Source: Clostridium grantii DSM 8605 (GTDB lineage: Bacteria; Bacillota; Clostridia; Clostridiales; Clostridiaceae). From it: a stretch of DNA of 64,000 bases. Under the pieces are notes generated by a model, which did no database searches, had not been told where the DNA came from, and was given only the letters and a program-made list of their open reading frames with translations. Position 1 is the first letter of the stretch, and each line of letters opens with the position of its first letter. Both the position numbers and the translations under genes were made by a program. Location: assembly GCF_900129965.1 (NCBI RefSeq), contig NZ_FQXM01000019.1, positions 1-64,000 of the forward strand, in the 5' to 3' direction. Of this stretch, positions 31,581 to 39,821 are shown one piece after another.

Positions 31581-31748
31581 GTGAAAAATTTTGGGATAAT
31601 TAGATTAATTGCACTTGCTTTACTTAACATATTTTTGGCTATCAACAATATTGGTAGTGAAGTGTTTTGGATATTTGTAATTGGTTTTATATTTGCTATT
31701 ATTGGAATTGCAACTCAAATTGCTAATAAGAGGAATAAAAACTCTTGA
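31581..31748 (+). CDS. Small two-helix membrane protein, unknown
   Basis: A 55-residue protein with two hydrophobic helices separated by a short NNIGSE turn and a basic tail (ANKRNKN). The GTG at 31581 has AGGAGG seven bases upstream; an earlier in-frame start (31545) precedes the ribosome site and is unlikely. Probably in an operon with the gene at 31010. No family recognised. Confidence 0.6.
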   Translation: MKNFGIIRLIALALLNIFLAINNIGSEVFWIFVIGFIFAIIGIATQIANKRNKNS

Positions 31749-31812
31749 AAATAATATTAGTGATTATCATCATTTTCTATTACACAATACTTTATTCGCA
31801 GATGAACTTTTA

Positions 31813-31880
31813 AAAATTACACTACAGAGGTCGCAGGAGATAGATGGGAATTATCTCCTTGCTAATGTAATTTTTAATTT
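31813..31880 (+). terminator. Long terminator-like hairpin
   Basis: Outer pairing AAAATTAC / GTAATTTTT and inner pairing GGAGATA / TATCTCC make a long interrupted stem ending in TTTTTAATTTT. It could end the small-membrane-protein operon; it also lies at the 3' end of the convergent flavodoxin gene. Confidence 0.5.
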
Positions 31881-31884
31881 TATC

Positions 31885-32370
31885 TTATGCACTAATAAAT
31901 TTTTCAACATTTCTCACTACTCTCTCAGCAAAAATTAATACTCTTTCTTTTTGCTGTTCAGTTCCATCTTTTATACATACAGCGCCAAAATGGGTATAAG
32001 GTAAACCAGCACTAGCACCTACTGAATGTATAAACATACCTTTAACTATTAGTTCACTTATAAGTGCTAATTCAGCGTTATCAGCTCCACCACCAACAAA
32101 GTTTTCAGTGGCAAATACACAACCAACTTTTCCGGCAAAATTCAGCTTACATGTATCCAACCATTTTTTCATTTGCCATGAATAAGTTCCTGCATAAGTA
32201 GGTGTTCCGAAAAATACTATTTTTGATTGTTCTAAAAATATTTTGTCAACATCATCTATAGACATACATTTTGTTTCAATTCCTTCTACTTTTTTTGCAC
32301 CCTCTGAAATAAGTTTCGCAACTTTCTTTGTATTTCCAGATTCACTATGGTAAATTATTGATATTTTCAC
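31885..32370 (-). CDS. Flavodoxin-family protein
   Basis: A 161-residue flavodoxin-fold protein. The FMN phosphate loop is IIYHSESGNTKKVAKLISEG near residue 5-24; the later FMN-contact loops are FGTPTYAGTYSWQMKKWLD near 60 and FATENFVGGGADNAELAL near 92. It is an electron carrier or quinone-reductase-like protein of the cytosol, with no iron-sulfur motif. I chose GTG 32370, which has GGGGG about eight bases upstream, rather than the ATG at 32385. Its promoter (TTGATA, 17 bases, TATAAT on the minus strand) abuts a 44-bp perfect palindrome, so its expression is probably controlled there. Confidence 0.8.
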   Translation of the reverse strand: MKISIIYHSESGNTKKVAKLISEGAKKVEGIETKCMSIDDVDKIFLEQSKIVFFGTPTYAGTYSWQMKKWLDTCKLNFAGKVGCVFATENFVGGGADNAELALISELIVKGMFIHSVGASAGLPYTHFGAVCIKDGTEQQKERVLIFAERVVRNVEKFISA

Positions 32371-32392
32371 TTTCAAAACCCCCATTTTTTAG

Positions 32393-32467
32393 AATAAAGT
32401 CTATTAATAGCAATATTGCTATTAATAGACTTTATTAAATTATATACTTTAAAGGTAATATTATCAA
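32393..32467 (-). promoter_or_regulatory. Flavodoxin promoter with 44-bp perfect palindrome at the start site
   Basis: On the minus strand, TTGATA (32467-32462) and TATAAT (32444-32439) are separated by exactly 17 bases. Immediately downstream, 32393-32436 is a perfect 44-bp inverted repeat with centre AGCAATATTGCT. Transcription should begin inside it, so it may be an operator or a 5' hairpin of the mRNA. There is no T-run of a terminator. Confidence 0.7.
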
Positions 32468-32662
32468 TAAATTGAAAAGTGTTTTGGAAGATATTACATT
32501 TTTGTATTATTTATTATTTTTCGACAGGGTATAACTTGTGATTATTATATTAAATTCTAATTTTATTAAAAAAAAAGATAAGTATGCTATGCTACTATGC
32601 GTTTTTATGATAAAATATGAAATTGGGATTTAAAGATTTGCCCAGAGAAAAGGAGAAAAATT

Positions 32663-33862
32663 ATGAGTAGAGTTTTAATTATTGGAGCAGGCGGAGTTTC
32701 AAATGTAGTAATTAATAAATGTTGTATGAATCCAGAAATATTTGAAGAAATATGTATAGCTAGCAGAACAAAATCAAAATGTGATGCTATAAAAGAAAAA
32801 TTAGATGGTGGAAAAACTGTTATTACAACAGCAGCAGTAGATGCTGATAATACTCAAGAAGTTATAGATTTAATTAATGATTATAAACCAGAGTTGGTTA
32901 TTAATGTAGCATTGCCTTATCAAGATTTAACTATAATGGATGCTTGTTTAGCTACTGGAGTTCATTATTTAGACACAGCTAACTATGAGCCACCTGAAAC
33001 ACCGAAATTTGAGTATAAATGGCAATGGGCTTACAAAGAAAAGTTTGAAAAAGCTGGACTTACAGCAATTTTAGGCTGTGGATTTGATCCAGGTGTAACT
33101 GGTGTTTTTTCAGCTTATGCTTTGAAACACTATTTTGAAGAGATACATTATATTGATATCGTTGATGCTAATGCTGGTGATCACGGATATCCATTTGCAA
33201 CAAATTTTAATCCAGAGATCAATATTAGAGAAATCACAGCTAAAGGACGTTATTGGGAAGAGGGTAATTGGGTAGAAACTGAGCCTCTTGAAATAAAACG
33301 TGTTTATGATTTACCTGAAATTGGACCAAAGGATACTTATTTATTGTATCATGAAGAATTAGAATCTTTAGCACATAACATTACTGGTATAAAAAGAATA
33401 AGATTTTTTATGACTTTTTCACAAAATTATATTAATCACTTAACTGTATTACAAAATGTTGGTATGACTTCAATTGAACCAATTGAGTATGAAGGTATGA
33501 AAATTCAACCTTTACAATTTCTTAAAGCTGTATTACCAGATCCATCTACACTAGGACCAAGAACTAAAGGTAAAACTAATATTGGTTGTATCTGTACAGG
33601 GATTAAAGATGGCAAAGAAGTAAAATATTATGTTTATAATATATGTGATCATCAAGAGTGTTATAAAGAAGTTGGTTCACAAGCAATTTCATACACAACT
33701 GGTGTACCAGCAATGATAGGTGCTAAATTGTTATTAGAAGGTAAATGGAAAAAACCTGGTGTTTATAATGTTGAAGAATTCAATCCAGATCCATTTATGG
33801 ATGAATTAAATAAACAGGGATTACCTTGGCATGAGGATTTCAATCCTACACTGATTGATTAG
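32663..33862 (+). CDS. Carboxynorspermidine synthase (saccharopine dehydrogenase family)
   Basis: A 399-residue NADPH-dependent enzyme that condenses aspartate semialdehyde with a diamine (1,3-diaminopropane or putrescine) to form carboxynorspermidine or carboxyspermidine. The Rossmann loop is VLIIGAGGVSNVVINK near residue 4, and YLDTANYEPPETPKFEYKWQWAY near 115 with LGCGFDPGVTGVFSAYALK near 145 match the saccharopine dehydrogenase group. Cytosolic. ATG 32663 has AAAGGAG eight bases upstream. The decarboxylase that completes the pathway follows 19 bases downstream, which strongly supports the assignment and an operon. Confidence 0.9.
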   Translation: MSRVLIIGAGGVSNVVINKCCMNPEIFEEICIASRTKSKCDAIKEKLDGGKTVITTAAVDADNTQEVIDLINDYKPELVINVALPYQDLTIMDACLATGVHYLDTANYEPPETPKFEYKWQWAYKEKFEKAGLTAILGCGFDPGVTGVFSAYALKHYFEEIHYIDIVDANAGDHGYPFATNFNPEINIREITAKGRYWEEGNWVETEPLEIKRVYDLPEIGPKDTYLLYHEELESLAHNITGIKRIRFFMTFSQNYINHLTVLQNVGMTSIEPIEYEGMKIQPLQFLKAVLPDPSTLGPRTKGKTNIGCICTGIKDGKEVKYYVYNICDHQECYKEVGSQAISYTTGVPAMIGAKLLLEGKWKKPGVYNVEEFNPDPFMDELNKQGLPWHEDFNPTLID

Positions 33863-33881
33863 TAAGGAGATTTGAAATATT

Positions 33882-35021
33882 ATGAATATAGAAGATATAC
33901 AAAAATTAAGTACTATTGAAACACCGGCTTATGTGGTTGATACAAGATTACTTGAGAAAAATCTGAAATTATTACGTGAAGTTCAGGATAAATCAGGTTG
34001 TAAAATCTTATTAGCTTTAAAAGGATTTTCTATGCATCAAGCCTTTCCACTTGTGGGTAACTATTTGGAAGGTATTACTTCAAGCTCTTTATTTGAAGCT
34101 AGATTAGGTTATGAATATATGGGAAAAGAAGTTCACATATATGCCCCAGCTTACAAAGATTCTGAAATAGATGAGATTATGAGTTACTGTGGTCATATGG
34201 TTTTTAATTCAGTAGCCCAATATCATAAATTTAGAGATAAAGCACTTGATCTTGGTATTGAATGTGGAATTAGAATTAATCCAGAATACTCAGAGGTTGA
34301 AACAGAAATATATGATCCATGTGCAACTAATTCTAGACTAGGAACTACTCTACAAAATCTTGAAGATGCTGATTTAGAAGGGTTAAGTGGATTACACTTT
34401 CATACTATGTGTGAGCAAAATTCTGATACATTAGAAAGAACACTTAAAGTTGTAGAAGAAAAATTTAGTCACTTATTTGATAAAATTAAATGGATAAATT
34501 TTGGTGGTGGGCATCATATCACAAGACCAAATTACGATGTAGAGAAATTAATTAATATAATAAAGAAGTTTAAAGAAAAATATAATCTTGAAGTGTACTT
34601 AGAACCAGGTGAAGCAATTGCTTTAAATACTGGGTACTTGGTAGCAGAAGTATTAGATATTGTTAAAAATAATATGAATATTGCTATATTAGACACTTCA
34701 GCAGCTTGTCACATGCCGGATGTTTTAGAAATGCCCTATAGACCTGAAATCGAAAATGGTTTCTTATCTTCAGAAAAAGAATATACTTATCGTTTGGCAG
34801 GGCATACTTGTCTTGCAGGGGATGTTATTGGTGATTATTCTTTTGAGAAACCACTAAAAGTAGGAGATAAATTAATTTTCAAGGACATGGCCCATTATAC
34901 AATGGTTAAGAATAACACCTTTAATGGTGTAAATCTACCATCTATTATGGTTATGGATGATAATGATATAACTCTTGTGAAGTCATTTAATTTTGATGAT
35001 TATAAGAGTCGATTGTCATAA
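33882..35021 (+). CDS. nspC: Carboxynorspermidine decarboxylase
   Basis: A 379-residue PLP enzyme of the alanine-racemase/ornithine-decarboxylase-like fold (fold type III). The PLP lysine is Lys47 in LLALKGFSM, and HTMCEQNSDTLERTLKVVEE near 168 plus FGGGHHITRPNYDVEKL near 205 bind phosphate. YLEPGEAIALNTGYLVAEV near 245 and GHTCLAGDVIGDY near 305 complete the site. It removes CO2 from carboxynorspermidine (or carboxyspermidine) to give the triamine. Second gene of a two-gene operon with the synthase. ATG 33882 follows TAAGGAG. Terminator at 35043. Confidence 0.9.
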   Translation: MNIEDIQKLSTIETPAYVVDTRLLEKNLKLLREVQDKSGCKILLALKGFSMHQAFPLVGNYLEGITSSSLFEARLGYEYMGKEVHIYAPAYKDSEIDEIMSYCGHMVFNSVAQYHKFRDKALDLGIECGIRINPEYSEVETEIYDPCATNSRLGTTLQNLEDADLEGLSGLHFHTMCEQNSDTLERTLKVVEEKFSHLFDKIKWINFGGGHHITRPNYDVEKLINIIKKFKEKYNLEVYLEPGEAIALNTGYLVAEVLDIVKNNMNIAILDTSAACHMPDVLEMPYRPEIENGFLSSEKEYTYRLAGHTCLAGDVIGDYSFEKPLKVGDKLIFKDMAHYTMVKNNTFNGVNLPSIMVMDDNDITLVKSFNFDDYKSRLS

Positions 35022-35042
35022 CATAAAACTCAAGAAATTTGC

Positions 35043-35090
35043 AAAGGTGGATTATACCATATTATGGTTAAAAATCCGCCTTATTTTTAT
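35043..35090 (+). terminator. Intrinsic terminator after nspC
   Basis: AAAGGTGGATT / AATCCGCCTT (one G-T wobble) is followed by ATTTTTATG. Confidence 0.7.
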
Positions 35091-35198
35091 GACTAAAAGT
35101 AAGAAATCAATCAAAAAAATTAGATATTATATCTGATAGAGTAATAAAAAGATGTGAGACAAGATTTAATTACTTTTTAATATTTGATTATCAAGCTA

Positions 35199-35329
35199 TG
35201 CTTAGCCATAGATTTATGGCAGCATTTACAGGTGCATTTCTAAGATTGCCACCAGTGAAACAACTATTGGTAAGTGAGAAGTTTCAATCTAAGTACTTAA
35301 TGAAATTAATTGAAAGTGTTAATGTTTAA
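35199..35329 (+). pseudogene. C-terminal fragment of an unrecognised gene
   Basis: An open frame reads MLSHRFMAAFTGAFLRLPPV, then KQLLVSEKFQSKYLMKLIES to the stop. Upstream in frame, FNYFLIFDYQA extends it to about 35165. No ribosome site precedes any start. It looks like a 3' gene end, perhaps of an FAD-dependent oxidoreductase, but I cannot show that. A hairpin without T-run lies at 35364-35399. The rest of 35022-35403 holds nothing more. Confidence 0.3.
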
Positions 35330-35403
35330 TTGAATTATTGATTTGATGATATCATAACATGAATGGGGCTATTACACTATAAATTAGTGAATAGCCCTGT
35401 TAA

Positions 35404-37677
35404 TTACTTTTTTCTTTTATTTTTATACAAATTGGTGTCAGCTCTATTAAGTAACTGGTTAAGAGTAAGTTCACCATTAGGTTTCCACAATGAAAAACCA
35501 AGACTTATATTTAAATTATAAAAACGTTTCTCTTGTTTATTATGAATTTCAAGTAAGTTATCAACATTTTCACAAAAAGTTTCTTTATAATTAGATTCAT
35601 CTGCATTAATTATAATACAAATAAACTCGTCACCACCAAGACGGCCAACTTTTCCGGTTCCATACAAGGCTTGTTCAAGAATATTTGCAATACTTATTAT
35701 AGCAAAATCTCCTTCTTGATGACCATAAGCATCATTAATGAATTTTAACTTATCAATATCACCGTATACGATTCCAATGCTTTCATAATTGTACTTTTCC
35801 GTTGAAGATACCTTATCAATATATTCAAAAATACCTCTTCTATTGAGAACGTTTGTTAATGGATCTTTGATTGATATTTCCTCTAATTGTTGGTTGTATA
35901 TCTTTAATTGTAAATTATATTTTTCTATTTTATCTTGAATCATCAAGCGTTCAAGTGTATTGGAAATTTGAGCTCTTATTATACCAAACATGGATTTGTT
36001 TTTTAAATTAAAATTGCAAATAACGTAGCCAAAATGAGTTTTCTTAAAAAACAATGGATAGAATACATATTCATGATGTCTATTGGATTCTGATAGATGT
36101 GAGGGCAGCATCTGACTAGATTCAAATCGACACTTTGGCAATATCACATTATCATCAATTCCTAATTCCATAGTAACTTCTGAAGGATAGACAAAGGTCT
36201 TATTACTACTGAATGTCATAGGTTCATCAAATAAACAAACATAAAAGTCATTAATATTGTACTCCTTCAAGTAAGGTATAATTACTTTAAAAAGGTCTTC
36301 GGTGGTTGATACTTCAGTTAACTGCATAATCATATCTGAGGAATAATAAAACATTCCACTAAACTCGTAATTCTCTTTGCGTTGTCTACGTATTGCTAGA
36401 TTGCTTAAAATCAGTGTAGCATCATAGAAAATTTTATTTAATTCATTACAAATATTTAGTGCCCCTAGATCATAAATTTTATCTCTAAGCCACTGTATCA
36501 AAATAGTCCAGTCCGGTCCATTGGATTCAATTGTAAAAGATTGATAAATAATTTTAAAGTACAAGTGTAAAAAGGCTCCTTTTTGTACTTTATTCTCTAA
36601 TTCCGCTACGAGGATATCAAGCAAATTAATTAATTGAATCTCATATTTACTAGAGTTATCTTTATCTGTGAACGAAATAATTTCATCTAAATAATTATTT
36701 TTTATTCTATTTATTATATTACCTATTGATTCATCTTTAATTCCTTGGATAGATTTAAAGTTCTGTAGCTGATTCTCTTGATTTTCTTTGAAAGTATTCT
36801 CTAAGAAATTAAAACAACCACAGGATTCACGAACAACAAGTTTACCACAAAAAGATTGCTTAATTATTGTAGCTTTCTTAGTTAATAGATTATGAATCCC
36901 AACTACAGCAGCTTTCCCCATTTCCACGCAAGGTTGTTTTATTGTAGTAAAAGTTGGCCAAAATGTTGTGGCATTTTCTATATCGTCAAATCCTGTAAAT
37001 GCAACTTCATTTGGCATATGTATACCACGTTTTTTCAACTCACTATAGACACCTAATGCCATTTCATCATTAGCGCAAATAATTATATCTGGTGAAAAAT
37101 GTATATCGTCATAAAAATACTCTATAGCAATCATACCTGATTCTTTTGAAAAATTACCTTCATATAATATTATATTTTTATTAGGTATTTCATATTCATT
37201 CATTATATCTATAAAGGCTTGTAGTCTTTCATTTGATTCACTGTTTTTCATTGGTCCAGAAACAAAAGCATAATTTTTATAATTATGTTCTTTTACTATA
37301 TGTTCCATCATTTTACGCATACTCTCATAATTATCCATTGTTATGCAACTTATATTTTGACTATCTATGGATATATTTATTACAGGAACCTTATCAAACT
37401 TACTCATAAATTCTTTAAAAGTATTTTCTCCAGCATAATTGGATAATGTGCCTGAAATAGAGATAATGGCATGTATATAATCAAGATTTAGTAAGTTATA
37501 TATGATATTATTTTCTTTCTGATTACTTAATGGTGGATCTAGCACTGAACCACAAAAAAACAAAACATTATAATCTAATGCTCTTGCTTCTTCAGCAATT
37601 ACATCCCACAAATCTACCTGATAGTTTTGGTCTATATAAGGAATTAATATACCAATAGTTTTCTTATTATTTTTCAT
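35404..37677 (-). CDS. Sugar-binding-protein-like sensor with GGDEF diguanylate cyclase domain
   Basis: A 757-residue cytosolic protein with no helix-turn-helix. Residues about 5-285 are a LacI/periplasmic-binding-protein type 1 fold: IGILIPYIDQNYQVDLWDVI, YAFVSGPMKNSESNERLQAF and CANDEMALGVYSELKKRGIH with VAFTGFDDIENATTFWPTFT. A helical middle of about 300 residues may hold a GAF-like fold. The C-terminal GGDEF domain has KDPLTNVLNRRG near 600 and an intact RLGGDEFICII near 680, so c-di-GMP synthesis is expected. The ATG at 37677 has AGGAG eight bases upstream; a further in-frame start lies at 37698. The ligand is unknown. It is convergent with nspC. Confidence 0.85.
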   Translation of the reverse strand: MKNNKKTIGILIPYIDQNYQVDLWDVIAEEARALDYNVLFFCGSVLDPPLSNQKENNIIYNLLNLDYIHAIISISGTLSNYAGENTFKEFMSKFDKVPVINISIDSQNISCITMDNYESMRKMMEHIVKEHNYKNYAFVSGPMKNSESNERLQAFIDIMNEYEIPNKNIILYEGNFSKESGMIAIEYFYDDIHFSPDIIICANDEMALGVYSELKKRGIHMPNEVAFTGFDDIENATTFWPTFTTIKQPCVEMGKAAVVGIHNLLTKKATIIKQSFCGKLVVRESCGCFNFLENTFKENQENQLQNFKSIQGIKDESIGNIINRIKNNYLDEIISFTDKDNSSKYEIQLINLLDILVAELENKVQKGAFLHLYFKIIYQSFTIESNGPDWTILIQWLRDKIYDLGALNICNELNKIFYDATLILSNLAIRRQRKENYEFSGMFYYSSDMIMQLTEVSTTEDLFKVIIPYLKEYNINDFYVCLFDEPMTFSSNKTFVYPSEVTMELGIDDNVILPKCRFESSQMLPSHLSESNRHHEYVFYPLFFKKTHFGYVICNFNLKNKSMFGIIRAQISNTLERLMIQDKIEKYNLQLKIYNQQLEEISIKDPLTNVLNRRGIFEYIDKVSSTEKYNYESIGIVYGDIDKLKFINDAYGHQEGDFAIISIANILEQALYGTGKVGRLGGDEFICIIINADESNYKETFCENVDNLLEIHNKQEKRFYNLNISLGFSLWKPNGELTLNQLLNRADTNLYKNKRKK

Positions 37678-37886
37678 AACGTTTACTCCTGAATTCATAA
37701 ATTTAATTAATACTTTAGTTTATATTTAGTTTACAATAAAGTCCACTTATAATCAATTTTTTTTCTTTTTTTTTACATATTATATATATTTTTTTACATT
37801 TATATTAAAATTTAGATTATAACATAGAATATTAGATTCATAGGTGGTACAATAACACATATAGTGAATAAATTAGTGAATTAAAG

Positions 37887-38138
37887 TTATGTTATTAAAG
37901 ATAATAGAATGGGTAGTCTAAAACAATATATTCTAACAATACTAGTAATCATATTATATTTAGTTTGCCCAGTGCCTTGGAAAACACCATTAGTTAATTG
38001 AAATACTGCCCAAGGGATTACAGATATAGAGTATACACCCATTGCATTAACTGTATGAAATAAAACCTGGCTATCACCACCAGAAAAAAAACTAGCTAAT
38101 ACATGACTAAAAGGCAATACTAAACATATTAATAAAAA
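37887..38138 (-). pseudogene. MATE-family efflux pump fragment
   Basis: About 80 codons on the minus strand match the C-terminal half of a MATE multidrug/Na+ antiporter: PFSHVLASFFSGGDSQVLFH, then IPWAVFQLTNGVFQGTGQTK and YNMITSIVRIYCFRLPI. An intact member has about 450 residues. The fragment has no start codon with a ribosome site and abuts a hairpin at 38139, so a deletion has removed the rest. Confidence 0.7.
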
Positions 38139-38179
38139 TGAAAGTGCTTAGTTTCCACTAAAGGGAACTAAGCACTTTA
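38139..38179 (-). terminator. Hairpin downstream of the nitroreductase remnant
   Basis: AAAGTGCTTAGTT pairs with AACTAAGCACTTT across a loop of about 14 bases with further inner pairing (TCC/GGGA). On the minus strand a T-rich tail follows. It probably once ended the nitroreductase gene. Confidence 0.65.
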
Positions 38180-38187
38180 TATTTAAA

Positions 38188-38406
38188 TTAAATAAATCTA
38201 CTAATTTCATCAACTGACATTCTTGGAGTTGCTGCTGGTGCTCCATCTGGATAACCATAAACAATAAGTGCAGCTACTGTTTCTTCTTCAGGTAACCCTA
38301 CTATTTTAGAAATTGAGTCATCATCAATAACTCCCATAATTACTGTTCCAACACCTTTAGCATGTGCTGCTAAACAGAATGTTTGACACGCAAGACCAGA
38401 GCTAAT
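38188..38406 (-). pseudogene. Nitroreductase-family C-terminal fragment
   Basis: On the minus strand a frame of about 72 codons (SSGLACQTFCLAAHAKGVGT, VIMGVIDDDSISKIVGLPEE, then ALIVYGYPDGAPAATPRMSV and DEISRFI) matches the end of an FMN-dependent nitroreductase, including the GYPDG-type motif. The N-terminal FMN-binding half is missing. Together with the MATE piece it marks a decayed segment at 37.9-38.4 kb. Confidence 0.7.
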
Positions 38407-38452
38407 TTAAAACAAAAATATAAATAAAGATATAAGTATTTAATATAAACAA

Positions 38453-38481
38453 TTTACTTTTTAAAGATGTAGATGTATAAT
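38453..38481 (+). promoter_or_regulatory. Promoter of the MsrAB gene
   Basis: TTTACT (38453-38458) and TATAAT (38476-38481) have a 17-base spacer, about 52 bases before the start codon. Confidence 0.6.
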
Positions 38482-38532
38482 ATAAGTGATAACAATTATC
38501 GATTAATAACAAATATTAAAGAAGGTGATTTA

Positions 38533-39672
38533 ATGGTTAAAAAAAGAATAAAAATTATATTTAGTTTATCCCTAGTATTTTTGATCATCCTTATTATAGC
38601 AAGGGTTACTATATCAAATAAAAATAATGATAAATCAAATGAAGATAAAACAACAATTGAATACGATGATACTAAATATGAAAAAGCAATATTTGCCGGA
38701 GGATGTTTTTGGTGTATGGAGCCCCCTTTTGAAAAACTTGAAGGAGTACAAGCTGTAGTATCTGGGTACACTGGTGGGTATGTAAAAAATCCTAGTTATA
38801 AAGACGTTTCTAGTGGGACAACAGGTCATTTAGAATCTGTGTTTATTATATATGACCCTAAAGTAATTTCATATGCACAATTATTAGATGTATTCTGGAA
38901 ACAAATAAATCCAACAGATGCACTAGGGCAGTTTGTAGATAGAGGAGAACAATATAGTTCAGCTATTTTTTATAAAGATGAGGAACAGAAAAGAATTGCT
39001 CAAATTTCAAAAGAACAAATTGATAAATCGGGTATTTATGAAGCTTCTGTGGTAACAAAAATTATTTCTTTTGATGAATTTTATGTAGCAGAAGAATATC
39101 ATCAAGATTATTATTTGAAAAATAGTTTAAAATATAAATATTATAGAAATGCATCTGGAAGAGATGATTATTTAAAAGAAATTTGGGGAGAAGAAAAAAA
39201 ATTTGAAACTATAATTTACGGAGATGATAAAATGAAAAAATATAGCACTTTGCCAGAAAAAGAAATAAAAGAAAAATTAACAGAAAATCAATATGAGGTA
39301 TCAAGACAAAAGGGGACAGAGCCAGCTTTTAATAATGAATATTGGGATAATAAAAAAGAAGGGATATATGTAGATTTGGTATCGGGAGAACCTTTATTTA
39401 GTTCTACAGATAAATATGAATCAGGAACTGGGTGGCCCAGCTTTACAAAACCTATAGATGATGCTTATATTGCTTATGAAAAAGATAGAAGTTTGTTTTC
39501 TGTTAGAACAGAAGTAAAAAGTAAAATCTCAGGCTCACATTTGGGGCATGTATTTGATGATGGTATAGAACCTACTGGACTTAGATATTGCATGAACTCA
39601 GCAGCACTTAGATTTATACCTAAGGAAGATTTAGAAAAAGAAGGATATGGTGAGTACTTAGAACTTTTTTAG
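38533..39672 (+). CDS. msrAB: Membrane-anchored MsrA-MsrB methionine sulfoxide reductase fusion
   Basis: A 379-residue two-domain enzyme. Residues 1-27 form a signal anchor (KKRIKIIFSLSLVFLIILII), placing it outside the membrane. The MsrA domain holds GGCFWCMEPPFEKLEGV with catalytic Cys58, and PTDALGQFVDRGEQYSSAIF near 139. The MsrB domain from about 235 holds SGTGWPSFTKPI, SHLGHVFDDG and RYCMNSAALRF with catalytic Cys353. Together they repair both S- and R-methionine sulfoxide. The CxxC zinc pairs of many MsrB proteins are absent. ATG 38533 has GAAGGTGA about six bases upstream and a consensus promoter. Monocistronic by the look of the spacing. Confidence 0.9.
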   Translation: MVKKRIKIIFSLSLVFLIILIIARVTISNKNNDKSNEDKTTIEYDDTKYEKAIFAGGCFWCMEPPFEKLEGVQAVVSGYTGGYVKNPSYKDVSSGTTGHLESVFIIYDPKVISYAQLLDVFWKQINPTDALGQFVDRGEQYSSAIFYKDEEQKRIAQISKEQIDKSGIYEASVVTKIISFDEFYVAEEYHQDYYLKNSLKYKYYRNASGRDDYLKEIWGEEKKFETIIYGDDKMKKYSTLPEKEIKEKLTENQYEVSRQKGTEPAFNNEYWDNKKEGIYVDLVSGEPLFSSTDKYESGTGWPSFTKPIDDAYIAYEKDRSLFSVRTEVKSKISGSHLGHVFDDGIEPTGLRYCMNSAALRFIPKEDLEKEGYGEYLELF

Positions 39673-39821
39673 TAGTAGCATAATTATTTTTGACAAAAGG
39701 AAATGTATTCTTTAGAATAAGAACTAGGGTTGGGTTAAAATACAATGAGAGAATAAAATAATGTAATTATGGTATAATCTAAAAAGATACAATTTAAAGA
39801 AGAAAATATGAGGTGATAATA

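Noticed and set aside
31681..31938. An 85-codon plus-strand frame overlapping a small membrane-protein gene
   Set aside because: Its start lies in another gene in a different frame and it runs through a hairpin into the flavodoxin gene; no ribosome site.
35364..35399. A terminator for the GGDEF sensor gene
   Set aside because: GGGGCTATT...AATAGCCC forms a good hairpin, but no T-run follows on the minus strand, so I do not call it a terminator.
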